From the NCBI GenBank assembly GCA_963576475.1, contig OY754984.1, positions 21,973,215 to 22,037,214 of the forward strand: a stretch of DNA of 64,000 nucleotides, read 5' to 3'. A program made the translations under genes and the position numbers. The notes under the pieces are model-generated. The model did no database searches. It was not told the DNA's origin and saw only the letters and a list, made by a program, of their open reading frames with translations. This document shows positions 54,512-64,000 of this stretch, piece by piece. Every line of letters begins with the position of its first letter. The first letter of the stretch is position 1. This DNA comes from Molanna angustata (Eukaryota; Arthropoda; Insecta; Trichoptera; Molannidae).

Positions 54512-55010
54512 ATGGTTACTAGAAATAGGAGACTTCTTCAGCCAACTATTTCGATCATATTTCTCATTACCGTAATCTTCTTCATTAGTCCAAGAAACGA
54601 CAACGACGTAATATGCATATCTTGTCATTACTATACAATGTCCTTTTTAATCCAAATTATCCTCAGTATCTCAAAGATAAATTCACTTATCTTTCAAGCC
54701 ACGGGCGTCTACCTCGATCTGTTGAACGTACTTTACTATCTATCCCTATTCATAGTTCTGATTTTTTTAGCTCTTCATTTGAAGTACATTCAGCTAGACT
54801 ATGGAATAGTCCTGATATTACGTCGTCTATCTCACTAAACATCTTCAAGAAAAGGCTAAAGCAAAAATATTTATCTGACAACACCTTATTACATCTTCCT
54901 CACCTCTTCCTTATCGTTTAGTTTTCCTATCATTGCTATGAATTGTTTTATATGCTATCTTATTTGTTTTTTCTTACTTTTCTTCTGCTATCTTTATTTA
55001 TTTTGTAATT
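54512..55010 (+). pseudogene. LINE C-terminal fragment
   Basis: The frame 54613-54921 reads LKDKFTYLSSHGRLPRSVER, then PIHSSDFFSSSFEVHSARLW, NSPDITSSISLNIFKKRLKQ and KYL. The sequence SFxVxxARLWNSLPxxIRxxxSxxxFKxxLKxxL is the standard ORF2 end of several LINE clades. The frame is unbroken for about 100 codons and reaches a natural stop; Met at 54613 is not a true start. Confidence 0.7.
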
Positions 55011-55160
55011 TCATTAACTTATTACCATTGTTTGATATCGAATGATGGACAAATCAAAATACCTTTGATTCCCGCCAAAATCCTTCCACAACTGCTTCCT
55101 TCCCCCTAGCGGTCAAAACCGAAAGGAGGAACACTCGCAAAAACGTCGTCTCGATGTAAT

Positions 55161-55390
55161 CATTCAATTTCGTCGCTCGAATAACATCGTCTCGTTTCGT
55201 CGCTTTATTCAAATCATCATCGTTTTATGTATATACATCATTCAATTTCGTCGCTCGAATAACATCTTCTCGTTTCGTCGCTTTATTCAAATCATCATCG
55301 TTTAATATACATCATTCAAATTCGTCGCTCGAATAAAATCGACTCGTTTCGTCGATCTATACATGTCATCGATCATCATCATCGTGTGTG
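55161..55390 (+). repeat. Three tandem copies of a 74-78 bp CG-containing unit
   Basis: CATTCAATTTCGTCGCTCGA begins units at 55161, 55239 and, with one change, 55313. Each has a second TTTCGTCGCTTTATTC-like phrase. Such arrays are found in 5' untranslated regions of some LINEs, but no LINE follows directly. Confidence 0.75.
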
Positions 55391-56160
55391 TTATGTGTTA
55401 TTGTGTTATCGTGTTGTACTTTTGTTTTGTTATATGTGAGAGAAGAGGACTCGAGGAGTATCGTAACAAGAGAACGAGATCAAAGGTTAGTACCGCTCCT
55501 TGGTCATATCCCATCCAACACACATTACTGATAAACAATTCAATTCATAAATTTCGATATACAGTCCATTATTTATTTAGCCCGATGTGCAATCGGCGCT
55601 AACAACCATAGTACACACTGTTTTGTATATTTAACGTTTACTCTGGTTGGTTGGAAGAAATCGCATGAAGAAATAAGCCCGCCAGTGTACTAATTATATG
55701 TAAAGAAAGATTAAAATAAATAAATACATAAATACTGCACAGACGACATTTGTACAAACATATATTCATTTCCTAGGCCCATGAATATATAAAAAAATAA
55801 TCCCGAAGTTTGCCATCTCAATCTCCCCTTGTGGAAAAAACTTGGCAAAATTGGTGACCAAGTGGCTTATTGATAGAGGAAGAAATGAATCAGAAAAAGA
55901 CTTTACCTACATAATAAAAAAACAAAATGACAATGCTTTAGATGATTTTCAAGAAAAAACAAAAGAAGGAATATTTATCCCTGAACACCTGATCCCGATT
56001 TCCTCTCCTTGTCCTTACCCTATACTTTTTTTGCTCTTATTATGTTGTACGTACACAATTTTGTCATACTTTGTCATCTGGTTTGTTCGAAGAATTTGCC
56101 TAATGGCAATAAGCCCGCCAGTGTACAATACATTTGTTTATACTTTGTACATTAATTAAT
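55391..56160 (+). other. Unassigned, with two LINE 3' end phrases
   Basis: AATAAGCCCGCCAGTGTACT at about 55674 and CAATAAGCCCGCCAGTGTAC at about 56109 are identical 3' end phrases; GGTTGGAAGAAATCG and TTTGTTCGAAGAATTTG precede them. In insects this AAxAAGxCCGCC phrase ends certain LINEs. Frames upstream (55842-56159) have no recognised domain. Confidence 0.4.
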
Positions 56161-56397
56161 CATGAATGAAATTAATAATGATGAATTAATAAATAAAATA
56201 CAATAATAATAAACAAAAACACTTTTTGATACATTCAAAGTTCCTAAAATAGAAGATATTTATAAAAAAACGTCAATTTTACAAATTATTAAAGATAATG
56301 TATTGCAAAAGTTTGAAAAAAATATGTCACTATGATTCCGAAGCGATTTTAAAATTCATAAATGTAATACTAGACAAATGCAAAACAATTATGTACA

Positions 56398-56915
56398 TAA
56401 AAAGCATCTGGATGAGGTGGAGGTCCCTATCGGGTGTACTGTGTGACAAGAGAATGCCAGTGAGAGTCAAGGGACAAGTGTACAAGACGGTGGCTAGACC
56501 CGCAATGATGTATGGCTCGGAATGCTGGGCACTAAAGCAGAAACACCAAAACGAGATGCACGCGGCGGAAATGACGATGCTAAGGTGGGCTGGGGGTCTG
56601 ACAAAGTTTGACAAAGTGAGGAATGTCCAAGTCCGCGGTAGTTTCAAAGTGGCCCCAATAGACGAAAAAATAGTCGAGAACAGGCTGAGATGGTATGGCC
56701 ACATTCTGAGACGACCGACGGACAATATGATAAATAAAGCCTTGGACATCGAGACTCCAGCGAGAAGACCAGGCAGACCACCAGCCACATGGCTGTCGAG
56801 CATCAAAAAGCATCTGCGGAGTTGAATCCTGATCTGGCACAGGACAGGCGAGTTTGGCGAAATAAAATAAGGAGAGCCGACCCCAAGTAAATGGGATAAA
56901 GGCTAGGGCGAAGAA
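56398..56915 (+). pseudogene. LINE C-terminal domain, well preserved
   Basis: About 140 codons are open: WMRWRSLSGVLCDKRMPVRV, KGQVYKTVARPAMMYGSECW, HAAEMTMLRWAGGLTKFDKV, RGSFKVAPIDEKIVENRLRW, YGHILRRPTDNMINKALDIE, and RRPGRPPATWLSSIKKHLRS, then a stop at 56822. After it, in another frame, a DPxQW-like end and GAAGAAGAAGAAGAA follow. This is a widespread LINE ORF2 end (GSECW, HAAEMRMLRW, RLRWYGHVxRR, GRPPxxW). Codons upstream of about 56398 do not belong to it. The catalytic part is truncated away. Confidence 0.8.
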
Positions 56916-57117
56916 GAAGAAGAAGAAAGAATTTCAATTGCCTCCCAGATGAAATAAAACAGATTAATAATTTTAAAAGGTTCAAACAAAGACTGAAAAA
57001 ACATTTCACAATCTAAACTGGTGTATGTAATGATGTATGTATTGATATGACCAAAATTGTTTCGAATTTCCCGTTTTCTACTGTTTTCTATATTTTTGTT
57101 CCTCAGTTTTATAACTT

Positions 57118-57279
57118 CAGAGACACAGTTTTTAATTGTGTTTTCAGTCTGGATCTGTGAGACGATTAATATCGTAAGTCTCCAGAATGTGGCAACTTGT
57201 TATTGGGTGTGTGTTAAATTAATATTTGACATAGTACCTGTTAGTTGCCCGAGAAGCAATATTAAATAAATAAATAAAC
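57118..57279 (+). mobile_element. SINE family S1, 5'-truncated copy g
   Basis: Body and tail only: GTGTTTTCAGTCTGGATCTG, CTCCAGAATGTGGCAACTTG, TTAGTTGCCCGAGAAGCAAT and AAATAAATAAATAAAC. The tRNA head is missing. Confidence 0.88.
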
Positions 57280-57359
57280 ATCAATTTGATAATTTGAATT
57301 TCCTTGATACTATCTCTTTGTCTTCGTCTATCTCTTAAAACTTTTAACTAGTATCCGTG

Positions 57360-57720
57360 TCGAGTCATTTCAAATATGCGGGCTGGCAAATCAATGAGTC
57401 GCGAGAATTCCTCCGGCTTAACCCTTCAGCTGCGGCGGTAGATATTTCGCAAGGTAAATAAAACCCTGGCTTAAGTCGACCGCCTTGGGTGGCGTCTTGT
57501 GAAGGTATACATACACACCCCGTATCGTATCCCGCACCCCTTGTTTGCCGATTATTAATTCGATTCATTAACACCCTTTCTTGCGAAAAGATCAACCGGG
57601 GTCCGCGGGAGCCTTAAACTGTTTGCATTGCACTTTACCGCCACGGCAGGGTTAAGTGGAAATCTGACTCCGAAGATAGTAAAGGGTAACTGGGCTTCTG
57701 ATGGTGCCTGGTAATAACGA
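57360..57720. other. GC-rich single-copy block
   Basis: Balanced composition with several CpG sites (TGCGGCGGTAG, GTCGACCGCCTTGGG, GGGGTCCGCGGGAGCC) in contrast to the flanks, and no match to window repeats. It is the best candidate here for a conserved host non-coding segment or exon; frames across it are short. Confidence 0.3.
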
Positions 57721-57887
57721 ATATATTATTCATGGATTTTTTATCGTTGATACAAAATTAGCCGAAGATTTTGAAAAAGTTTTAAAGATAATCAATTCTT
57801 AAAGTAGGGATAAATTCGATCCACAGGGTTCTTCGATTTTTTATATTATATTCAATTCCATATTTAAATTTATTAAACAATATTACT

Positions 57888-58310
57888 TAAATGAGATCAC
57901 TAAGAAGAGTATGTGATAGAACGATATATGATAGAATAAAAAATGAGGACATAAGGAGGGAATGCAAGATGAAGAAGAGTATTATAAATAAAATGAAAGT
58001 GAATTCCTTGAGGTGGTTTGGACATATTGAAAGAATGAATGATGACGACTGACCAAAAAATAGACATGGGTGTAAGAGATGGAGTGAATAGTAGGGGCCG
58101 CCCCAGAAAGGGATGGCATGACCATGTGAATAATATTTTGAAAGAAGGAAATATATGAAGCTTGAATAATCGACGAGCATGTATGAGACGATGCATGGAT
58201 GTAAAGGAATCTAGGAATGTATGTAAAAATAGAGGAGTATGGCGCTCGGTTCTCTCTGCTTACCCCGTAAGGGATATGGCGTGATGGTATGTATGTATGT
58301 ATATTACTTA
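57888..58310 (+). pseudogene. LINE C-terminal region, SVLSAYP family (longest copy)
   Basis: The plus strand reads MRSLRRVCDRTIYDRIKNED, then MKVNSLRWFGHIERMNDDD, and after shifts GRPRKGWHDHVNNILKEGN, NNRRACMRRCMDVKESRNVC and a WRSVLSAYPVRDMA-like end in the better copy at 60275. The tail is a TATG repeat (about 58287-58304). Several stops and at least two frame changes are present. At least eight other pieces of the family lie in this window, so it was a prolific LINE here. Confidence 0.7.
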
Positions 58311-58414
58311 CAATATAAATCTGCTATAAATTAAATTGTAATATACTAGGTACCTCACTAGGCGAGAGCCTATTCTAAGGTATTACTAATATTAATAATA
58401 TTCGATACATACAT

Positions 58415-58550
58415 GGTTTTAATTGTGTTTTCATTCTGGATCAGTGAGACTATTAATATCGTAGGTATCCACAATGTGGCAACTTGTTATTGGGTGCGTG
58501 ATAAATTAATGTTTGATAGTGCCAAATAGTCGATTGAGAAGAAATATAAG
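58415..58550 (+). mobile_element. SINE family S1, 5'-truncated copy h
   Basis: GTGTTTTCATTCTGGATCAG, CACAATGTGGCAACTTGTTA and TTGGGTGCGTGATAAATTAA; more diverged than copies c, d and g. Confidence 0.75.
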
Positions 58551-58656
58551 ATATAATTATGCTACACAATTTTGCGGCATATTTATTTTAATGTAATTCA
58601 AGGTTTAAGTGTATTCAAGCGCCATTTTTTAAAACTAAATAAAATCCATAAATTGT

Positions 58657-59233
58657 CGAATATATTTATTATTGCATATGCGCAAACATTGGATTTTTTT
58701 CCCTGTCGGGAGTCAAAGATATTTTTTAACAGATTTTTAATTATCTCAATAGAGACGAAGTTGGAATATTTATTGTAGGAGAACCGGGAAATCAAGGCAC
58801 CTACAGGGCTTACGACCTAATTCGGCGCAATTCAGGGGTGACTTCTATGCGATAAATGCATTGTCACCTCAGATATAAGAATTGTAGCTTTCATTATTTA
58901 CAAAAAAACCAATTCTCTCAATAGATGGCGTTCCAACAAAAATAAATAAAAAATAATAAGATTGTTGTTCATAATTTCACCCACAGATGGCTGTAGTAAA
59001 AATTCCTTATTTTCAAGCGAAAAGAATTTCAGTATTACAATATATAGAACTTCCAAAATTGAATTGATAGGGATCTCATTAAAAAGGCATAATTGGTGAA
59101 CGTTGCGCAAGCGCATAAAGTGATCACGTAAACCAACCGATGACAGGTCGTAAGCCCTGTAGGTGCCTTGATTTCCCGGTTCTCCTACAATAAATATTCC
59201 AACTTCGTCTCTATTGAGATAATTAAAAATCTG
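58657..59233 (-). mobile_element. Family B copy with a 12-bp target duplication (B9)
   Basis: Constant end CGAATATATTTATTATTG at 58657, opposite end AATTAAAAATCTG at 59233. TCCATAAATTGT flanks it at 58645-58656 and 59234-59245. The arms (about 58735-58819 and 59150-59229) are inverted copies of about 85 bp; between them lie TTCAGGGGTGACTTCTATGC, ATAGATGGCGTTCC and CGTTGCGCAAGCGCATAAAG. This is the most complete copy of the palindromic form. Confidence 0.88.
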
Positions 59234-59384
59234 TCCATAAATTGTATTGATTTTCAAAAAAGAATTCTATAGCCGACCCCATATAATGGATATTAGGCAA
59301 GAAAAATGAAGAAGAGGTCATTTAATAATCAATTTTGTTGTTGAAATTTTCAAAGACATGTTGAAATAATATTTGTGTTATCTT

Positions 59385-59580
59385 CTTCTTCCTTCCTCAG
59401 CCGTTTTTATCCATCGTTGGACATAGGCCTCCCCCTTACTCCTCCACATGTCTCTATTCCGGGAACACTGCATCCAATTTACTCCCACAGTCTTTCTGAT
59501 GTCATCCGACCATCTAACCTGTGGTCTTTCCACACTCCTTCTTCCCGTTCTAGGTTGCCAATCTAGTTCTTTCTTACTGA
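59385..59580 (-). pseudogene. RTE-like LINE C-terminal fragment
   Basis: The minus strand gives KKELDWQPRTGRRSVERPQV then RWSDDIRKTVGVNWMQCSRN, RDMWRSKGEAYVQRWIK. RWSDDI, VNWMQxAxxRxxWR and EAYVQQW are typical of RTE ORF2 ends. The reading is nearly free of lesions over 60 codons. Confidence 0.75.
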
Positions 59581-59609
59581 TGGATAATTTTATCTCACTC
59601 GAGGGTAAC

Positions 59610-59815
59610 TTCAGCCAAAGAATTGGTTATTTGGAAGATATTGCCGTACGACAATAAACTCGCAACTTGTGCCGGGTGCAAGGAAGTGTTTTTTATTATT
59701 ATTAAAAAGAAATACCTAACAACAGAAGACTACTCAAAGACAGTTGGACCTCTTCTTCCCAGGATAGTCCACCCTCACAAACTGGCCAAGTTTCCAAATA
59801 CACGGTGAGAAGGAA
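59610..59815 (+). mobile_element. S2-like SINE tail and LINE scrap
   Basis: TTGGAAGATATTGCCGTACG and CAATAAACTCGCAACTTGTG, CCGGGTGCAAGGAAGTG match the S2 tail. From about 59700 RKTTQRQLDLFFPG recalls the KRWKDSWTSSSQE LINE end. Confidence 0.45.
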
Positions 59816-59924
59816 GAAAAATAAGTAGTTTGGGGATCAGTTCAGGAAAAGTTAAGTCTAAAAAACAATCCACTATCGACTCCTTAGGTGAAGGAGTATT
59901 CGGGTAAACGTAGGTATTATTTTT

Positions 59925-60171
59925 TTACTGACAAAGTTTTTAACATCTCAATAGAGACGAAGTTGGGATATTATAGAAGAACCAGGAACTCAATGCACCT
60001 ACTAGGTTTACTACCTGTCATTGGCTGGTTTACACGATCACTTCTTCTATAATATCCGAACTTCGTCTCTATTGAGATTTAAAAAGGTTTGTCATTAAAA
60101 CAATCATATGACTCCCGCCAGGGAAAAAATCCAATGTTTGCGTACATATGCAATTAAAAAAAATATTCGAT
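59925..60171 (+). mobile_element. Family B copy with a 10-bp target duplication (B10)
   Basis: TATTATTTTT flanks it at 59915-59924 and 60172-60181. It runs from ACTGACAAAG through CTCAATAGAGACGAAGTTGG and an inverted arm (about 60048-60080) to the constant end AAAATATTCG. It is a short form in which the middle is almost gone, so the two arms nearly touch. Confidence 0.8.
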
Positions 60172-60274
60172 ATTATTTTTGTATGACGAAAAATGTCACC
60201 GAAAACCATGTATACAAAAATATATGTCAATGTAGAAATACTTGACTAAATATTTCACAGGTTGCAACTACATA

Positions 60275-60590
60275 CATACATACATACCATCACGCCATGT
60301 CCCTCGCGGGGTAGGCAGAGAGAACCGAACGCCACTTATTTCTATCTTGACACACATTCATCGCCTCGTCGACATTTATACATCGTCTTATACATGTTCG
60401 TCTGTTGTTCATGCTTCTGACATTTCCGTCTTTCAAAATACCGTTCACATGGACGTTCCATCCCTTCCTTGGACGGCCCCGACCTCTCATTCCATTCCTG
60501 TCCACAATGTATATTATTTTCTTCTTTAGGCGTTCCTCATTCATTCTCCCTATGTGGCCAAACCATCTCAATGTGTTCACTTTCATTCTT
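60275..60590 (-). pseudogene. LINE C-terminal fragment, SVLSAYP family (best reading frame)
   Basis: On the minus strand about 99 codons are open: MKVNTLRWFGHIGRMNEERL, RNGMRGRGRPRKGWNVHVNG, ILKDGNVRSMNNRRTCIRRC, INVDEAMNVCQDRNKWRSVL and SAYPARDMA before the stop, then a TATG repeat. It serves as the key for reading the decayed copies. Confidence 0.75.
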
Positions 60591-61085
60591 TTAATGGCAT
60601 ATTTACTATCAATTAATAATAAGCAGAAGTTAAGTTACGTTAAGTTCTTTAGTTCTCCTTTCATCATTGTGCTGCAAATGTACAATGTACCTACATCTAT
60701 GATAATTTTTGGGGTATATAAATTTAATATACATATACCCATAATATAATATAATGTTGGAATGGTGGCGAGGGTACGGTGGGAGGCTGTGCCCGCATGC
60801 AACGACCAGGATTTCATTAAACTTTGTGTGGATTTAATCCGAGACAAAGAAATAACGGTAATGGATATAAACATGTGAATCGTTGATTACAGTATTGGGT
60901 TGTATATGGTGTGGTGTGGTGTATCAAGGGGGAGGGTGCTAAGATTTAAGGAATTATCAACCAATGGTGCAAGAGACATCTTTGATCCGTGTTGCTTTCA
61001 AAAAGTCCATAAACACTTCCTGTTTTAATTAATATGTGCAACTTATCATGGTCAGTCCAACCGACGTATAATCAGTTTATTATCT
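60591..61085. other. Unassigned spacer
   Basis: GTGTGGTGTGGTGTATC near 60910 is a small simple repeat. No gene or shared repeat was seen. Confidence 0.3.
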
Positions 61086-61089
61086 TCGT

Positions 61090-61280
61090 TTCTTCTCCTC
61101 AGCCATCTCTATATGCCTCGGTCTCACTTTATATGAATCCACTTTCCCCACGCGATTAGGATTATGTCGTCTGTCCATTTTTTTGTGGTCTGCTGACACT
61201 CTTTCTCATATCCCAAGGTCGCCGTTTAAGTGTTCGCGTGTCAGAGCTCTGTTTCGCCACATGTACTGTCCGTTGCCTCT
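61090..61280 (-). pseudogene. Decayed RTE-like LINE end
   Basis: On the minus strand a QxTKKxxDDIxxxRVG-like sequence is preserved at best as TTKKMDRRHNPNRVGKVDS, followed by an EEKKR end. Layout and position of GAAGAAACG resemble 59385-59580. Confidence 0.4.
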
Positions 61281-61431
61281 TCAATTTCACAACACTATCC
61301 GTGAAATAGAGTTCTACAAAGTAAAAGCCTTCAGTTTCGAAGAAAAAATATAGATTTTTTGATAAGACAATTGATCTCCGAAAAAATAATAATACAAAAT
61401 CAATGATTTAGAAAATAAATATAGAAACATA

Positions 61432-62002
61432 GGGCCGGTATTACAGTCTCAGTTTAATATAGCGTATTACAGTGTCCGTTTAGGCCTAATCTTCCCTCAA
61501 ATACGTCACTAAAACGACAAATATTTAACTCAATTTTTCTAGCGGATTAAGTACTTAACGGTGAGTCAACTGTCATTTGCTAGGCAACGCGTGTAGTTTC
61601 AGTTTCCATCACTAGAGGTGTTAGGCAACGAGTGTAGTCTCAGTGTTCTATCACTAGAGGCGTTAGTTGTATCGACGGGGGGCCCACACAACTGACAGCC
61701 ATATTGATACAAACATGGGCATTTAAAAGCATTTATTTTGGTGAAAAAAATAAAATTATCATGTTGAATAATAAAACAATAGTATTTTAAGTCGTAGCGT
61801 CCCGTTTTGTAGTTATTATTTGAGGTTATTTAAAATTTGACAGATAATAACCACAGAAAAAGTAAAATATGTCTTTAATTGAAGATTTAGTAACTGACAT
61901 GTCATATTGCACTGTAATACGGAAATGGATTCAATCTCCCCTTTACATTAATCTTGAGTTAAACAAACTCAATGAGTTGAGGGCCGACTGTAATACCGGG
62001 CC
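61432..62002. mobile_element. MITE with PIF/Harbinger-like ends (M3)
   Basis: GGGCCGGTATTACAGTC on the left and GGCCCGGTATTACAGTC read from the right are inverted ends; ATA lies on both sides as a 3-bp duplication. 571 bp, no transposase. 3-bp A/T-rich targets and GGGCC ends fit PIF/Harbinger. The interior has an internal duplication around GCAACGNGTGTAGT (about 61586 and 61625). Confidence 0.72.
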
Positions 62003-62091
62003 ATAGTCTAGTAGAATAATTATTTCTAGTAGAATAATTATTAAAAATGATTTTACTGTTTATTTTTAATTCCAGCAAGTACTTTCGGTCG

Positions 62092-62345
62092 AAAATTTAA
62101 ATTTAAATGATATAATAATATTTTGCAATAAGTGTTACAGAAGACTGCTTAGATTTACAGCCATTGACATTGTTTTCATTAAATTGAAACACACAAATTT
62201 AAATGTCATTAGGATATTTTCAATGGTTTCCAATCTGCGCAAAGGGCCTGCCTATTTGAGTATGTATTGTAAAATTAACAATCCCTTGTATACCCCAGAG
62301 GACGGGGTCGATAGAAGGAGTTTCTTACAAGAAGCAGTTCGGCAA
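62092..62345 (+). CDS. Possible exon with a Cys-x2-Cys motif, low support
   Basis: A pyrimidine tract and TTCCAG end at about 62075. From there about 85 codons are open: LSVENLNLNDIIIFCNKCYR, FSMVSNLRKGPAYLSMYCKI and EDGVDRRSFLQEAVRQ, then a stop. FCNKCYRRLL is the only motif-like element. It could be a terminal exon or a chance frame. Confidence 0.22.
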
Positions 62346-62693
62346 TAAAGTCTTCCTCTGCGGGCTCTGCACACTTCCATCTTCATATCTTTCAATCTTT
62401 CATACCTATTCACTGCCTTTCTTAACAGGTAAAATATAATGGAAATATTCGCACATTATTCTGTTTTATTTTTTTAAGCAATGAAGAAAACGAACAAGAA
62501 CAGATTTCACAGATTTTATTTCTTCTAATAAGGACAGAATAATTTAAGTTTAGGTACTTCTTGTGTACGGACTTTGGTTAAATCGTATGAAATTACCATC
62601 TATAAAACTATATATAGATAAATCAAATGTTCATTTCTAATCGAAACATAGAACTAAATAACTATCATCAATAAGTTTTATAACGCAAGCGTT

Positions 62694-62760
62694 CCATTTG
62701 GCGTTCCCCAAGGCAGTTTTCTTGGGCCAATACTCTTTAAATTCTTCATACGTAAATGAA
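62694..62760 (+). pseudogene. Reverse transcriptase motif scrap
   Basis: PFGVPQGSFLGPILFKFFI fits the polymerase motif well. Nothing else of the element can be read. Confidence 0.55.
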
Positions 62761-63477
62761 ATTCGCTTCGTATGTACTTTCGAGGTTTATTTACTTTGTT
62801 GAGGACATTGACATACCTATTTGTTGATATTGTATTTTTAAATATTGTCTTCTTCAGTTAACTGAAATGAGTGTTTCGGTCAAATAGCATTTAATAAAAT
62901 AGTAGAATTTTAACATAACGTTCACTGAAAATGGACTATTTATCGCTAATTAATATAAAAAAAACACAAATTGAAAACAAGTTTAAGTTTCGAAAAATCT
63001 TAACAATTACGCACAGAAATATTTTTTTACTGTATCACTTTTAGTGTTAAATGTACCTAATGCTTTGAAATTTTTTTAAAAAAATTTTCTTCCCGGTACC
63101 CTTTCTAGACCATTTTCTTTCTTTCAACAATGTTTATTTTGTGAGTCCATCAGCATTATTAGGTAAAATTGAACGATTATTCTGATAATACAAAATTTTT
63201 CAAAAAGTTAGATTTTTAACAAAATATCAAAGCCGTCAGTGAAAATTTTCACAAATTACCCCAGAATAGTGTTATTGAAAACTTGTAATTATGCCTGGAA
63301 TTGAAAATCAGATATTACTTCAAATTTATGCACCTATATACATTATGAAATAAATACATCATGAATACATCTTCGATTAGCCAGATTAGCCTTAGACCAT
63401 CCTGTATAGTAACCGGCCATTCAGCGGGTGGTTGAGTGTAGCAACCATCCTCGGTCATGAGGCCAAAAAGGAAGAAG
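62761..63477. other. Unassigned spacer
   Basis: AT-rich, no coding signal seen. Confidence 0.3.
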
Positions 63478-63640
63478 TCACAAATACACCATCACGTCAT
63501 GTCGCTGGTATTGTGGTAGGCAGAAATAATCGAGCACCATACATAGTACCTTTATTTGCATACCTACATTCGTCGCTTCACTTACATACGTATGTCGTTT
63601 CATACATGTTCGTCTGTTGTTACATGATGTTTTCTTTGCT
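63478..63640 (-). pseudogene. SVLSAYP-family LINE 3' scrap
   Basis: CACCATCACGTCATGTCGCT, GTGGTAGGCAGAAATAATCG, and CATGTTCGTCTGTTGTTACA are the reverse complement of the family end as in 60275-60420. Confidence 0.55.
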
Positions 63641-63724
63641 GGACTCAATCTCTCATTTAATTTTCTTTCAGCTCATTTGTAAAATAAATCGAATCTACAC
63701 GAAAGTTATTTCGTGAGAGAAAGA

Positions 63725-63990
63725 ACGAGATCATCATCATCATCACTTTCAGCGTTACAACCCTTGGTGGTTCTTAGTTGCCTGCAAGAAACTTCGGCGT
63801 TCTTCTTTGTCACTGGCTGTCCCTTTCCAGTTTTTCTGGCCCAACAAACGACAATCCATCGCGACACCATCGAACCAGCTCAGATTTGGTTTGCCTTCGT
63901 CCAACAGGATCATTGTACAATTGTATCCTCCATGATCCTCCATGCGGTGCAAATGCCTCAACCTGCGCAGCTTTGTTATTATAATATACT
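63725..63990 (-). pseudogene. LINE C-terminal fragment at the window edge
   Basis: The minus strand reads LRRLRHLHRMEDHGGYNCTM-like, then LLDEGKPNLSWFDGVAMDCR, LLGQKNWKGTASDKEERRSF and LQATKNHQGL before the stop. The order HxxRM ... GxPxLRWxDGVxxDxRxLGxxNW ... DRxxWRxxLxxAKxHxGL is a common end of insect LINE proteins. One frame covers about 68 codons. Confidence 0.65.
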
Positions 63991-64000
63991 GTATTTTAAC

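Noticed and set aside
55161..55390. LTR or promoter of a retrotransposon
   Set aside because: No TG...CA ends, primer binding site or second LTR could be found.
56298..56400. N-terminal part of the 175-codon frame as part of the LINE protein
   Set aside because: Homology to the LINE end starts at about 56398; the upstream codons are unrelated AT-rich sequence.

Overview
This is an AT-rich eukaryotic, almost certainly insect, intergenic window with no host gene I can recognise with confidence. It is a dense, nested graveyard of transposable elements (TEs). Frequent GTAGGTACCTAC-type strings, 3' ends of RTE-like and CR1-like LINEs, tRNA-derived SINEs and Helitron-like elements with internal CA arrays point to an arthropod. 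My best guess is a moth or butterfly (Lepidoptera), with Hemiptera as the alternative; this is inference from style, not a database match. No ribosomal RNA, CRISPR or bacterial operon structure is present.

Layout. 1-4 kb: a LINE with endonuclease and reverse transcriptase domains and a poly-A tail, split by a short retroposon-like repeat with a perfect 11-bp target duplication and carrying a one-base slip. 4.4-7.8 kb: a cluster of Helentron/HINE-like elements (family H) with stacked 3' ends and two nested 5' ends, plus two copies of family B. 8.0-9.7 kb: a 6 x 51-bp array that stays open in frame, then a foldback-like element with a nested MITE. 10-14 kb: LINE and SINE pieces, a candidate host exon, and a minus-strand Ingi/Vingi-like LINE in which about 157 bp of the polymerase core is repeated about seven times. 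14-21 kb: mostly unassigned, with old LINE debris. 22.1-23.0 kb: an inverted-repeat element with a 12-bp target duplication whose arms carry two diverging hammerhead-ribozyme-like motifs, as in Penelope-like elements. 24-36 kb: family B copies, two or three SINE families, LINE tails and MITEs. 37 kb: a frameshifted GIY-YIG domain of a Penelope-like element. 37-43 kb: repeat families with a covarying hairpin, a CpG-rich patch and one complete family H copy. 44-64 kb: RTE-like and other LINE C-termini, two complete family H copies, three more SINE copies, MITEs and several family B copies.

The parts are not a pathway; they are autonomous wrecks (LINEs, Penelope) and the non-autonomous passengers that probably used them (SINEs, family B, MITEs, family H). 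Family H (13-bp subterminal inverted repeat, 3' hairpin, CTAG end) and family B (constant CGAATA end, long internal inverted repeat, 10-13 bp target duplications in four copies) are the best-supported repeats and may be undescribed. Boundaries of old fragments are by eye and may be off by tens of bases.
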